The notes under the pieces were generated by a model. The model made no database searches, had not been told where the DNA came from, and worked only from the letters and a program-made list of their open reading frames with translations. From Roseiarcus sp963753135 (GTDB taxonomy: Bacteria; Pseudomonadota; Alphaproteobacteria; Rhizobiales; Beijerinckiaceae), in contig CAVWBA010000016.1 of assembly GCA_963753135.1 (NCBI GenBank), positions 186,001-250,000 of the forward strand: DNA of 64,000 nt. The letters run 5' to 3'. The position numbers and the translations under genes were made by a program. This document shows, in pieces, positions 52,801 to 62,814 of the stretch (position 1 is the stretch's first letter; each line of letters begins with the position of its first letter).

Positions 52801-55800
52801 GACCTCTCGCGCAAGATCACCGTCGACGTCAAAGGTGAAATTCTCGAATTGAAGAACACGATCAACACGATGGTCGATCAGCTCAACGCCTTTGCTTCGG
52901 AAGTGACCCGCGTCGCGCGCGAAGTTGGCACAGAGGGAAAATTGGGCGGTCAGGCCGCCGTGCCCGGAGTCGCCGGGACTTGGAAGGATCTGACCGACAC
53001 CGTGAACGTCATGGCGGCCAATCTCACCGAGCAGGTCCGCGGCATCGTGAAGGTGGTGACGGCTGTCGCCGGCGGAGACCTCACGCAGGACCTGGCCGTC
53101 AAGTCGAAAGGCGAAGTCGCGGCGCTGGCCGAGACGATCAACTTTATGACGAACACGCTTGCGACCTTCGCCGACCAGGTCACGACCGTCGCCAGAGAGG
53201 TGGGCGTCGAAGGTCGGCTTGGCGGTCAAGCGAATGTGCCCGGCGCCGCCGGCACCTGGAAGGATCTCACGGGCAACGTCAATCTGCTTGCGGCGAACCT
53301 GACCACCCAGGTGCGGGCGATCGCCGAGGTCGCGACCGCGGTGACCAAAGGCGACCTTACCCGATCGATTCAAGTCAACGCGCGCGGCGAAGTGGCAGAG
53401 CTCAAAGACAACATCAACACGATGATCGACAATTTGCGTCTCACGACCGAGCGCAACACCGAACAAGATTGGCTGAAGACCAATCTCGCAAGGTTCACCA
53501 ACATGTTGCAGGGGCAGCGGGATCTCGCCGCCGTCGGTCGAATGCTGCTTTCGGAACTGGCGCCGCAGGTCGCTGCGCAAAATGGCGTCATTTACCTGGT
53601 CGACTCTGAAGGTCCGCCGGTGCTGAAGCTGCTGGCCTCTTACGCTGACGCGGGCGCCGAGGGCCATCCCGAGAAGCTGCAATTGGGCGAGGGCGTCATC
53701 GGACAATGCGCGATCGATGCGCGCGCGACGCTCATTTCCGACGTGCCGCCCAACGTCGTTCCGATCCGCACCGGCATCTTCGCGATGAAACCCTCCAACT
53801 TGATTGTCCTCCCCGTGCTATTTGAAGGCCAGGTGAAGGCGGTCATCGAGCTTGCATCCGTCTCTCCATTCACCGAATTGCAAAAGACTTTCCTCGATCA
53901 GCTGACCGCGGGGATTGGCATCGTCCTCAACAGTATCGAAGCGACGATGCAAACCGAGGGCCTGCTTAAGCAGTCGCAACAGCTCGCGATCGAGCTGCAG
54001 TCCCAACAAAAAGAACTCCAGTTGACCAATGAGCAGTTGGAGCAGAAGGCGCAGCAACTGGCCGAGCAGAACGCGGAAGTCGAACGCAAGAACGATGAGA
54101 TCGAGCAGGCCCGGGGGGCGCTCGAGGACAAGGCGACCGAGCTCGCGCTGACCTCGAAGTACAAGTCAGAGTTTCTGGCGAACATGTCGCATGAGCTGCG
54201 CACGCCGCTCAACAGCATCCTGATTCTCGGCCAGCAGCTAGCGGATAATCCGGACACCAACCTCACGCCTCGCCAGGTTGAATTTGCGCGCACGATTCAT
54301 GGCGCCGGCAGCGATTTGTTGAATCTTATTAGCGACATCCTGGACCTCTCGAAGATCGAATCCGGCACCGTCTCGGTGGAAGCGGAGGACATCACGCTGG
54401 ATTTGCTCCAGGAATTCGTAACCCGTCCCTTCCGCCACGAGGCAGAACGAAGGGGCCTGTCATTCGATGTCGCAATCGTCCCGGAATTGCGCAGCATGAC
54501 GACCAACTCGAAGCGTCTCCAGCAGGTCCTCAAGAATCTGCTGTCGAATGCGCTTAAGTTCACCGAGCAGGGCGGCGTGCGCATGCGGGTGGCCAGGGCT
54601 ACGTCAGGTTGGACGCCAACTCATCCGGTGCTTGCGACCGCCTCAACCGTCATCGCGTTCGAGGTGAGCGACACCGGCATTGGCATTCCTCCCGAGAAGC
54701 AGCGCATCATCTTCGAGGCGTTTCAGCAGGCCGACGCGAGCACCAACCGGAGATACGGAGGGACGGGTCTCGGGCTCGCAATCAGTCGTGAACTCGCAAA
54801 CCTTCTCGGGGGCGAAATCCATTTGCGAAGCAGAGCCGGCGAGGGCAGCACGTTCACGCTCTACCTGCCCCAGTCCTACGTCGGTCCCGCTCGAGTTGCG
54901 GTCAAAGGAGCGAGCGGGACGCGGTTGGAGGCGCGAGCGGACGGAGGCCCGGCGCAGCGGACCGAGGAGGCGCCGACGCGACCATCCGACGATCGCACGC
55001 ATCTTGCGCCGGGCGAGGCGGCGTTATTGATCGTGGAGGACGATCCCCACTACTCGCGGATCCTCGTCGATCTCGCGCGGGACAGTGGGCTCAAGGTGCT
55101 GGTCGCCTCCCGCGGCGTCGACGCCCTTGCTCTCGCCCGCGAGTTTTCGCCTCTTGCGATCTCGCTCGATGTGTTTCTGCCGGACATGCTCGGGTGGGCG
55201 GTGCTAAGCCAGTTGAAACAGGATCCCCGCACCCGGCACATCCCAGTGCAGATCGTCACGCTCGACGAGGATCGGCAGCACGGGCTGGCGGGCGGCGCTT
55301 TTGCGTACCTCAACAAGCCGACCACTATGGACAAGCTCAAGGCTTCGATTGCTCGTCTCTCCGAATACGCCCGCAATTCACGCAAGCGGCTGCTCATCGT
55401 TGAGGACAATCCGGCCGAGCTTCTGGGCATAAAAGAGTTGCTCGGCTACCAGGACATCGAAGTCGTCACCGCCGACAATGGCCGCGAGGCTTTGACGATG
55501 CTTCGGGAGCAGCCAACCGATTGCGTCGTTCTCGATCTCAAGCTGCCGGATATGTCTGGGTTCGAATTGCTTGAGCATATCCGGCAGGATGACGCGCTGA
55601 CGCAGGTCCCGGTGGTCGTGTTCACCGGACGCGAGTTGTCGCCCGAGGAAGACGCCCAATTGCATTCGATTGCTCGCAGCGTGATCGTGAAGGGGGTCGA
55701 GTCGCCGGAGCGGCTTCTCGACGAAACGGCGCTTTTCCTCCATCGCGTGGTTGCGGATCTCCCGCCGGACAAGCAACGCATGCTTGAGCGGCTGCGCAAC

Positions 55801-56187
55801 TCCGATGAAAATCTGCATGGCCGCAAGGCGCTTCTTGTGGATGATGACGCCAGAAATATCTTCGCGCTAAGCAGCGTGCTCGAGCGGCGAGGAATGCAGG
55901 TGCTCACCGCTACGACAGGCCGCGAAGCGATTTCGATTCTCGAGGCCGATCGAGGCATATCGATCGCGCTTATGGACATCATGATGCCGGAAATGGACGG
56001 CTATGAGACCATCCAGGCGATTCGAGCCGATCCCTCATTGAGGCGGCTGCCGATCATTGCGCTCACCGCAAAAGCAATGAAGGGCGACCGCGAGAGGTGT
56101 CTCGAGGCAGGCGCCTCGGATTACTTGGCGAAACCTGTCAATACGGAGCAACTGCTTTCGGCGCTTCGCATTTGGCTCCATCGGTAG
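49890..56187 (+). CDS. Giant soluble poly-HAMP hybrid histidine kinase, one apparent extra base
   Basis: About 2,098 aa when one base near 52293 is removed (the run ...G-E-I-L then reads E-L-K-N-T-I-N). No transmembrane segment is visible, so it is cytoplasmic. Residues ~32-1186 are HAMP-like units, roughly 24-25, mostly in 92-aa pairs. Then come a GAF domain (~1200-1350), a coiled coil rich in Q/E, HisKA with the phospho-His in F-L-A-N-M-S-H-E-L-R-T-P-L (~1434), HATPase (~1535-1665), and three receiver domains (~1711-1825, ~1831-1950, ~1977-2098). Each receiver has a phospho-Asp (S-L-D-V-F; V-L-D-L-K; L-M-D-I-M). The plan resembles fungal group III (Nik1) osmosensor kinases. It ends 10 bp before the next kinase gene. 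Confidence 0.9.
50547..53307 (+). repeat. Ten tandem 276-bp coding repeats (double-HAMP units)
   Basis: The unit beginning Q-V-R-N-I-A-E starts at 50547, 50823, 51099, 51375, 51651, 51927, 52203, 52480, 52756 and 53032. A final partial unit starts at 53308. The spacing is exactly 276 bp except where one base is inserted at 52293. Units differ by a few residues and many synonymous sites, more so in the last two. Each encodes two ~46-aa HAMP segments, the second with R-V-A-R-E-V-G-T and G-T-W-K-D-L-T. Confidence 0.93.
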
Positions 56188-56197
56188 GGCATGGGGA

Positions 56198-57850
56198 ATG
56201 GCCGTGCAGCGCGATCGTGATCCAGTGAATATCCTGGTCGTCGACGATCAGCCGGCAAAGCTTCTTAGCTACGAAGTGATCCTCGAAGAGTTGGGCGAGA
56301 ATCTCATCAAGGCGTCGTCGGGCCGTCAGGCGCTCGAGCAATTGCTGCGTAACGAGGTCGCGGTCATACTCGTGGACGTCGCGATGCCGGAACTCGACGG
56401 ATTCGAGCTCGCGGCAATGATCCGCGACCATCCGCGGTTTGCACAGATTGCGCTCATCTTCGTTTCCGCAGTCCACATGTCCGAAATCGATAGTTTGCGC
56501 GGGTACCAGGCAGGCGCAGTCGATTATTTGCCGGTTCCGATCGTTCCGGCTCTTCTTCGCGCCAAGGTCCGCGTGTTTTGCGACCTCTTTAGGAAGACTC
56601 GCCAACTCGAGATCCTGAACGCGGAGTTGGAGAGAAGGGTCGAGGCTCGCACCGCCGAGTTGGCCGCCGCAAATGTGGATCTGGAAAGGAGGGTCGAAGC
56701 GCGCACGCGAGAGAGGGAAGAGGCTTTGGCGCAAGTCGCGCAGATGCAGAAGCTGGAGAGCCTCGGACAGCTGACCGGCGGCCTGGCTCACGATTTCAAC
56801 AATCTCCTCATGGTCGTGTTGTCGAACCTCGAGCTGGCGCGCAGTCACGTCACAGGAGATGATCGACTGACCCGCTGGCTTGGACGAGCGACCGAAGCCG
56901 CGAACAGCGGCGCCTCGCTGACCAAGCGCATGTTGGCTTTCGCTCGCCGGCAGGATCTGAAGCCCGAGTCCGTTCCGCTATCGGATGTCGTCAGCGGGAT
57001 GGTCGAGATGATGTCTCACTCGTTGGATCCTGAAGTGAGTGTCGTCGCCGATGTGCCGGGTGATCTTCCCAACATTCGGATCGATCGCAACCAGCTTGAA
57101 CTTTCGCTTCTCAATCTGGGCTTGAACGCGCGGGACGCGATGCCGACCGGCGGGCAGATTGTCATCAAGGCGAAAATCGCCGACGAGAAGCAACTGCCCG
57201 AGGAACTGACGCCGGGTGCTTACGTTAATCTTTCGATCACGGACACCGGGGTGGGAATGGACGCCGACACGCTGAGGCGCGCCGCGGAACCCTTTTTCTC
57301 GACCAAACGCGGCGGCAAGGGGTTGGGCCTAGGCCTTTCGATGGTCCACGGGCTCGCTCTTCAGTCCGGCGGAGCGATGCAGATCGTGAGCCGATTGGGT
57401 GAAGGGACCACGGTTTTGCTTTGGCTTCCTGTGGCGTCCGATGTCCGCGCGATCGGCCCTGATGCGACTGTTTCCGTTGTCGCCGTCGAGAACCGCCCGC
57501 GTCGCGTCCTTCTGGTCGACGACGATCCGCTTGTTCTCATGGCGACCGCGGACATGTTGCGGGAGCTCGGGCACGATCCGATCGAGATGACGTCGGCGAA
57601 AAAAGCGCTTGAGGCTGTCCGTGGGGGCGAGCGGCCGGACCTGGCGATTCTCGACTACGCCATGCCTGAAATGTCGGGCGTCGCCTTAGCGGAACTGTTG
57701 CGCGAGGCCTATCCGGAGCTGCCGCTGGTGCTGGCGACCGGCTATTCGGAGCGAGAAAAGGCGGGAGGCGCTTTGCCCAGGCTGAATAAGCCTTACACTC
57801 TTGCCGAGTTGAGCCGCCAGATCGGCCTGCTGGCCGCGGGCGCGAGATAG
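56198..57850 (+). CDS. Hybrid histidine kinase with N- and C-terminal receiver domains
   Basis: Cytoplasmic sensor of 550 aa: receiver 1 (10-125, Asp60 in I-L-V-D-V-A-M-P-E-L-D-G), coiled coil (~132-185), HisKA with His198 in T-G-G-L-A-H-D-F-N-N, HATPase (~300-412) with G-K-G-L-G-L-G-L-S-M, and receiver 2 (~432-545, Asp in I-L-D-Y-A-M-P). In receiver 1 the usual Lys-Pro after the fifth strand reads D-Y-L-P-V-P, so the conserved Lys is absent, which may mean altered phosphorylation. It follows the poly-HAMP kinase by 10 bp, so the two are cotranscribed and probably form a phosphorelay. Confidence 0.92.
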   Translation: MAVQRDRDPVNILVVDDQPAKLLSYEVILEELGENLIKASSGRQALEQLLRNEVAVILVDVAMPELDGFELAAMIRDHPRFAQIALIFVSAVHMSEIDSLRGYQAGAVDYLPVPIVPALLRAKVRVFCDLFRKTRQLEILNAELERRVEARTAELAAANVDLERRVEARTREREEALAQVAQMQKLESLGQLTGGLAHDFNNLLMVVLSNLELARSHVTGDDRLTRWLGRATEAANSGASLTKRMLAFARRQDLKPESVPLSDVVSGMVEMMSHSLDPEVSVVADVPGDLPNIRIDRNQLELSLLNLGLNARDAMPTGGQIVIKAKIADEKQLPEELTPGAYVNLSITDTGVGMDADTLRRAAEPFFSTKRGGKGLGLGLSMVHGLALQSGGAMQIVSRLGEGTTVLLWLPVASDVRAIGPDATVSVVAVENRPRRVLLVDDDPLVLMATADMLRELGHDPIEMTSAKKALEAVRGGERPDLAILDYAMPEMSGVALAELLREAYPELPLVLATGYSEREKAGGALPRLNKPYTLAELSRQIGLLAAGAR

Positions 57851-57950
57851 AGGCGCGCGCAGCGAAGGTCAGTGCCGCGCCGCGATCAGATCGCCGCAAA
57901 CAAGGTCGCGACGGCGAGCAACCGCATCTTCATGATGACGTCGGCGCTAA

Positions 57951-58026
57951 GGGGGCGTAGGCCCTTGTATGCGCCCCCAATGTAGGACCGCCCGACCTCT
58001 CCTTGTTCCTCCCCCGCAAGGGGGAG
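57951..58026. terminator. Two hairpins between convergent signalling genes
   Basis: GGGGGCG (57951-57957) pairs with CGCCCCC (57972-57978). CTCCCCC (58009-58015) pairs with GGGGGAG (58020-58026) around a GCAA tetraloop. They fill the gap between the convergent ends at 57850 and 58072. T-runs are lacking, so termination in either direction is only inferred; the second hairpin also resembles pieces of the mosaic elements. Confidence 0.45.
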
Positions 58027-58071
58027 AGACGCGCCGAAGCGATCGCTGTGTAAATTCAAGAGCAAAAGGCT

Positions 58072-59211
58072 CTAGGAAACCGCTTCGAACGGCGCCGTTC
58101 CTCGGGCCAACTCGATTTTGTGTGTCCAAACTCGAACGGGGCTGGCCCGACCTCGCAAGCTATATTCGCCTCGATCCTCCAATTCCCCGAGACGCTCCGC
58201 TGCAATTTCGGGGGACAACGCGCGGATCGCCTGAACAACAGCGTCCCCAACGACCAGCGGCGTCCCGAGTGAACGAGTACAGCGCCTGCAGTCGGGCCGA
58301 AGTGTTGACCGTATCGCCGATCACCGCGAATGACATGCTGTGCTCGCTGCCGACGTCGCCGAGCACAACTGGCCCATAGTTGAGACCGATGCCGATCTTG
58401 AGCCGCGCGTCTCCCCTCCCTTGGCGTTCGTCGTTCCAGCATTCGAGCGCATGCAGCATCATCTCGGCGCAGTTCAGGGCGTTTGCGGCGTCGTCGGAGC
58501 TCGCAGCCGGGACGCCGAAAACCGCCAGAATCCCATCGCCCATATATTGATCTACGGTGCCGCCGCTCGCGAAGATCTGCGACGTCATTCGGGTCTGAAA
58601 CTCACGCAATAGTGCGAGCACGTCCTCGGGAGCCATCACCTCCGCAATACGCGTAAATCCAACAATGTCAGCAAACAGAACCGCTACCGTCTCCCGACGA
58701 CCGGCGCCGAGCGGTTCGTCCTGAGCGGCCAGCAATTCGACAATGTTCGGTGAGAAATAGCGCGAAAGATTGCTCCGGGCCCGTTCAGCGGCCATACGCT
58801 GCCGGTCCATCTCTCGCAGCTTTGCGACATTGGCCAACCCTTTGCGGACCGTAATCTCGAGGTCGCGCAGATCTACCGGCTTGGTGACAAAATCGAAGGC
58901 GCCGCGATTCATTGCGGTCCGTAAATTCGTCATATCTCCGTAGGCCGAGACGATTATCGCCTGCACGTCCAGCTGCCGCTCACGAAGTTCATTGAGCAAG
59001 GTCAAGCCCATCCATCACCGGCATGTTGATGTCGAGCAACATGAGCTCGATGTCAGGTTCGGCGGATAGAGCCGTCAGCGCCTCTTCGCCATGGTGAGCG
59101 AAGCGGAACTCGAACTCTTCGTCGCGAATTTGGCGGCGGAAGCGCTGTCTGATCGAGAAGCTCGAAATCAGGCTCGTCGTCTACAGCGAGGATCTTGGCT
59201 GAACTGACCAA
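58072..59211 (-). CDS. Receiver domain-class III adenylate/guanylate cyclase, three apparent extra bases
   Basis: About 378 aa when repaired; starts with TTG after AAGGGAA. The receiver (1-~125) has V-D-D-E-P, the phospho-Asp in L-L-D-I-N-M-P-V-M-D-G and Lys in V-T-K-P-V-D. The class III cyclase domain (~165-330) shows V-L-F-A-D-I-V-G-F-T with the metal Asp, D-Q-Y-M-G-D-G-I-L-A-V-F-G with the second Asp, and G-D-T-V-N-T-S-A-R-L. Frame slips occur near 59164, 59006 (GGG) and 58266 (GGG); correcting them keeps the net frame. It probably makes cAMP under control of the adjacent kinase. Last gene of an HK-RR-RR/cyclase operon. Confidence 0.86.
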
Positions 59212-59221
59212 TGAGGTTCCC

Positions 59222-59612
59222 TTAAATCGATGATCCGTGCAGCTGGCGCAGACGAACCTTCAGGAAATCGAAGTCGACAGGCTTCGTCACAAAATCAGCA
59301 GCGCCGGAGGCGGCGGCGCGACGGCGCCGTTCATCGTCGTCGTAGGCCGTCAGCATCATCACCGGGAGCTCGGGCCGTCGTTTCTTGATCTCGCGCAAAA
59401 GCGCCAGGCCATCCATCCCAGGCATATTGATGTCCGACAGGATGACGACCAGCTGGGGCTCGATCTCGCTGGCGAGACGTTCCAGCGCTTCCGAGGCCGA
59501 ACTCGGCAAAATGCAGGACATAGACGTCTTCCCGCGTTTCACGTCGAAATTGCTGCCGAAACAAGGCGGCGACATCGGGTTCGTCATCGACAATCAAAAT
59601 GCTGACAGGCAT
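59222..59612 (-). CDS. Single-domain response regulator, one apparent extra base
   Basis: CheY-like receiver of about 129 aa when repaired. It begins M-P-V-S-I-L-I-V-D-D-E-P-D-V. After an extra base near 59493 it continues S-E-A-L-E-R-L-A. The phospho-Asp lies in I-L-S-D-I-N-M-P-G-M-D-G, with T/S in M-L-T-A-Y and Lys in F-V-T-K-P-V-D-F. It lacks an output domain. It lies 6 bp after the sensor kinase and 10 bp before the cyclase, so it may be a phosphate shuttle or sink between them. Confidence 0.87.
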
Positions 59613-59618
59613 GATTTC

Positions 59619-61283
59619 TCAACTCACGCTGAACGACCCGGAGAGCGCGCCCCGCGGCAGACGGACGATAAATTCGGTGAACTCTCCGACAACGCTGGAG
59701 ACCTCGATCGTCCCGCGATGCTGGTTCGTCACGATTTCATAGCTGATCGACAGTCCGAGCCCTGTGCCCTCTCCGGTCGGCTTCGTGGTGAAAAAAGGCT
59801 GAAACAGCTTGTCCCTGACCTCGGCCGGAATCCCGCCGCCATTGTCGCGCACCCGCACTTCGACAGCATCGCCGAGATCGCGGGTGGTCACCGCCAAGGT
59901 TGGCCTGAAGTCGGCGCCATTCATCTCCCGCTGGCGCTTATTCGTGGCGTAGAAGGCATTGCTGAAGAGATTGAGGAACACTCGCGTCATATCCTGCGGC
60001 ACAAGCGCGATCGGCGGGATATTCTCGCCATAGGCTCGTTCGATGGTGATGTTGAAGTCCCGATCCTGCGCGCGGGCGCCGTGATAGGCGAGATTGAGCA
60101 ACTCCTCGACCAGCGCGTTGAGACTGACGCTTTCCACATGACCGCTGCCGCCACGGGAATGCGCAAGCATGCTTTTCACGATATTGTCGGCGCGCTTGCC
60201 ATGCTCGACGATCCGTTGAAGATTCCCGATCAAGAGATCGCTTGCCTCCGCGAATTCGCGACGCCCTTGATCGTCGAGCGCCGCAAGCGCCGGCGCGGCT
60301 GCCTGGTTGAGTTCATCCATAAGACCGACGGAAAGGCTCGCGAAGTTGTTGACGAAGTTGAGCGGGTTTTTGATTTCGTGGGCGATGCCCGCGGTCAATT
60401 GGCCGAGTGAGGCCATCTTCTCGGCCTGAATGAGATTGGCTTGGGCCGCCTTCAGATCGTGCAAAGCGGCCTCGGCGGTGTCGCGCGCGGCGCGCGTTTC
60501 CATCTCGGCGCGTTGTCGTTCGCTTTCGAGTCGGTCTCGCTCGATCAGGCTGTCGCGCAACATGCCGAGCGTTTTGGTCATCGTTGCGATCTCGGGGACG
60601 CTTGCGGGCGGCATGGCGACGTTCAGTTCGCCACGCGTGATGGAGGCAATGCTCCGATCGAGCTGCTTCAGGGGAGCGGTGATCGAGTGAACGGTCAGTG
60701 CGGTGAAGCCCAATGCGAGCGCAAGCGCTCCTATTCCCCCGGCTATCGCAAGCTTGACCGCGAATTCTGCCTGCCGGGTGGACATATCGCGGCGAGCCAC
60801 GGCCTGTTGCTGGAGCCCGTCCACGATCTTGTCGATCTTGTCCTCGATGGCGAGAATACGGCTCTTCGCCTGCGCCAGCAGAGCGTTGCCGGCGGCGCTG
60901 TCATCACTTGAATAGGCGACGCCGGCCTGCCGCGCCAGGTCGGTCATGATGTGGACTTCGCCTCGGATCTGAGCGACCACCGCAGGATCGACTGCGGAAA
61001 TCGCCTTCAAATCGGAGTCGAGTCCCGACCTGGCGCGTTCCGCCGCTTCCTGAGAGGGCGCGAGCTGCGTGACGGCGGAGTCAATCGCCCAATATTTCAA
61101 ATCACCAAAGTGCTTGCTGGCCGAATTGGCGTCCTGGACTATTGAAACCAGCTTGGCTTCCGCAGTGAGGCTTTGCGAGTCGCGGACCAGCTCTCGGATC
61201 AGAAGCGCGGAGGAGCCGGCGAGGATCGACAGAAGCAGGACTGAGAGAAAGATCAGCCTCAGGCGAATCGAGAAATTCGGCAT
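59619..61283 (-). CDS. Membrane sensor histidine kinase
   Basis: A 554-aa kinase with two membrane helices (~8-28 and ~184-205) enclosing a ~155-residue helical periplasmic sensor. Then come HAMP (~206-258), a coiled coil, HisKA with the phospho-His in L-T-A-G-I-A-H-E-I-K-N-P-L-N-F-V-N-N-F (the extended NtrB/DctB-like type), and HATPase with N-L-F-S-N-A-F-Y-A, D-N-G-G-G-I and G-E-G-T-G-L-G-L-S. First gene of the operon leading to the receiver and the cyclase. The start at 61283 is ATG. Confidence 0.93.
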   Translation of the reverse strand: MPNFSIRLRLIFLSVLLLSILAGSSALLIRELVRDSQSLTAEAKLVSIVQDANSASKHFGDLKYWAIDSAVTQLAPSQEAAERARSGLDSDLKAISAVDPAVVAQIRGEVHIMTDLARQAGVAYSSDDSAAGNALLAQAKSRILAIEDKIDKIVDGLQQQAVARRDMSTRQAEFAVKLAIAGGIGALALALGFTALTVHSITAPLKQLDRSIASITRGELNVAMPPASVPEIATMTKTLGMLRDSLIERDRLESERQRAEMETRAARDTAEAALHDLKAAQANLIQAEKMASLGQLTAGIAHEIKNPLNFVNNFASLSVGLMDELNQAAAPALAALDDQGRREFAEASDLLIGNLQRIVEHGKRADNIVKSMLAHSRGGSGHVESVSLNALVEELLNLAYHGARAQDRDFNITIERAYGENIPPIALVPQDMTRVFLNLFSNAFYATNKRQREMNGADFRPTLAVTTRDLGDAVEVRVRDNGGGIPAEVRDKLFQPFFTTKPTGEGTGLGLSISYEIVTNQHRGTIEVSSVVGEFTEFIVRLPRGALSGSFSVS

Positions 61284-61542
61284 CAGTCAAGCTTCATAAA
61301 GCCAATGCACACTTGGATGAAGAGGTGGATCATTCACAGTCTGGGCGCGTCGCTTTCGCTTTGACGCCGAGGGCACATCAAGGGTAATGGATCATCTCTC
61401 CTTCGGCGTCCGTGAGCATCATCACACAGCTGGTGAGGCGCCAAAAGAATGTCTACAAGGGCGTGAAATTGTGCGATGTAGCGAACCGCTCAACCCTATT
61501 GTCGGTAGGGACAGATTTGGTGTGAGCCGGATGGAGGAAAAG

Positions 61543-61998
61543 ATGAAAGTCTTGAGACGTCAGATCGCCCTCATTCCTTGTGTTATCCTTCTGGGGTTTG
61601 TGTATGCGGGGGGAGCCCGCGCCGCCGCCATTTCCTTCAAGGTTCCCTTGACTGGCGCACAGTGCGTGCCGCCAGTGGACACGACAGGCTCGGGAACCGC
61701 CGAGCTGACGTACGATCCGGCAACCCGAGTCGTGACGTGGAACATCTCTTACACTGGGCTGTCGAGCCCGACTACCATGGCTCATTTCCATGGGCCGGCG
61801 GCGGCAGGCAAAAATGCGCCGCCCGTGATCTGGCTCAGCAAGCAGGGCAGCCCGCCCGCGAACCCGATCACAGGCAGCGCCACGCTCACCCCGGATCAGG
61901 CGAAGCAGTTTTCTGCCGGGGAGTGGTATGTCAACGTCCACAGTCAATCCCACCCGGCGGGAGAAATCCGCGGTCAGGTCGTTCCGCCGAAGAGCTGA
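61543..61998 (+). CDS. Secreted CHRD-domain protein
   Basis: A 151-aa exported protein. The ATG at 61543 follows a perfect GGAGGAAAAG and begins a signal peptide (M-K-V-L-R-R...G-G-A-R-A-A). The CHRD (chordin) domain has F-K-V-P-L-T-G-A-Q-C-V-P-P, T-G-S-G-T-A-E-L-T-Y and M-A-H-F-H-G-P-A. It ends G-E-W-Y-V-N-V-H-S-Q-S-H-P-A-G-E-I-R-G-Q, the typical CHRD terminus. Function in bacteria is unknown; it may bind metal or extracellular ligands. The end lies 18 bp from the end of the convergent cytochrome b561 gene. Confidence 0.88.
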   Translation: MKVLRRQIALIPCVILLGFVYAGGARAAAISFKVPLTGAQCVPPVDTTGSGTAELTYDPATRVVTWNISYTGLSSPTTMAHFHGPAAAGKNAPPVIWLSKQGSPPANPITGSATLTPDQAKQFSAGEWYVNVHSQSHPAGEIRGQVVPPKS

Positions 61999-62016
61999 AG
62001 GCGAGCTTGGCGGAGC

Positions 62017-62680
62017 TCAAACCAGGTTGACCAGGAGGGCTGTGGCGACGGCGCAGCCGAGCAACAGCAGGCCCGCTCGCGCCGGACTGCCGGCTCGCGG
62101 CGCGACGACGCTTGCGGGCAGGACCTTTGTTCCGGTGACCATCGGGCGCAACAGGTTCTGTCCCTTGATCGCCGCAAACGCCCGCGATCGCCAGAACATG
62201 CAGCACGATCGCCGCCAGCAGCGCATCCCAGACGATCGCGTGAGCGGACGCGATGGCGTCGGCGGCCCGTGCAGGCACAATTTCGGTCAGCGGCCCTTCG
62301 TCGGCGATGTCGTTGGCGACGTAGAGTCCGGTCAACGTCTCAACGAGCAGCAGCGCGAGCAGGAGCACGACCATCCAGCCGCCAGCCGGGTTGTGCCCGA
62401 CTTGGTGGTCCGGCTCTCGCCGAAACGAGTGTTTCAGGTGCTGAAAGACGGTTCGCGGCGCGGATAGAAAGCCGGAAAAGCGCGCTGTCTCCCCGCCAAA
62501 GAATCCCCATAACAACCTGAACAATACTAGCGTGAGGACGGCGTCGCCGATCCACCCGTGCCAGACCATCCAGTTAAGTCGCCATGTCGCATAGGCCGCC
62601 GCGACAAGCGCCACGATGAGCCAGTGGAAGATGCGGATGGGAAAGTCCCACACAAGAACGACGCGCGGCGCAGTCCCCAT
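62017..62680 (-). CDS. Cytochrome b561, one apparent extra base
   Basis: Membrane dihaem electron carrier of about 220 aa when repaired, with four or five helices. It begins V-L-V-W-D-F-P-I-R-I-F-H-W, a haem-ligand histidine. Others lie in W-M-V-W-H-G-W-I-G-D and in A-H-A-I-V-W-D-A-L-L-A-A-I-V-L-H. A GGG run near 62184 breaks the frame. Removing one G continues it as A-A-F-A-A-I-K-G-Q-N-L-L-R-P-M-V-T-G to a TGA at 62017. Proteins of this family pass electrons from quinol to periplasmic acceptors, often a small cytochrome c. Such a partner is not seen in the window. Confidence 0.87.
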
Positions 62681-62814
62681 CGCCTCACCGTGTCGGCAGA
62701 TTTGCTCGTAAGATTATCGCAATATCATTCGGGGTCGTCCATGCCGGCTTTTCGCAATAAGTTGGCGCCCGCACGCGCAAGGCTTGCTTCGAGCAAATAC
62801 GATCTCCACGATTT

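Noticed and set aside
50547..53307. Tandem repeat considered as CRISPR or satellite
   Set aside because: Units are 276 bp, in frame and encode HAMP pairs; no spacer structure.
51423..53706. Two long minus frames opposite the HAMP array
   Set aside because: They mirror the repeated plus-strand coding units and have no independent domain.
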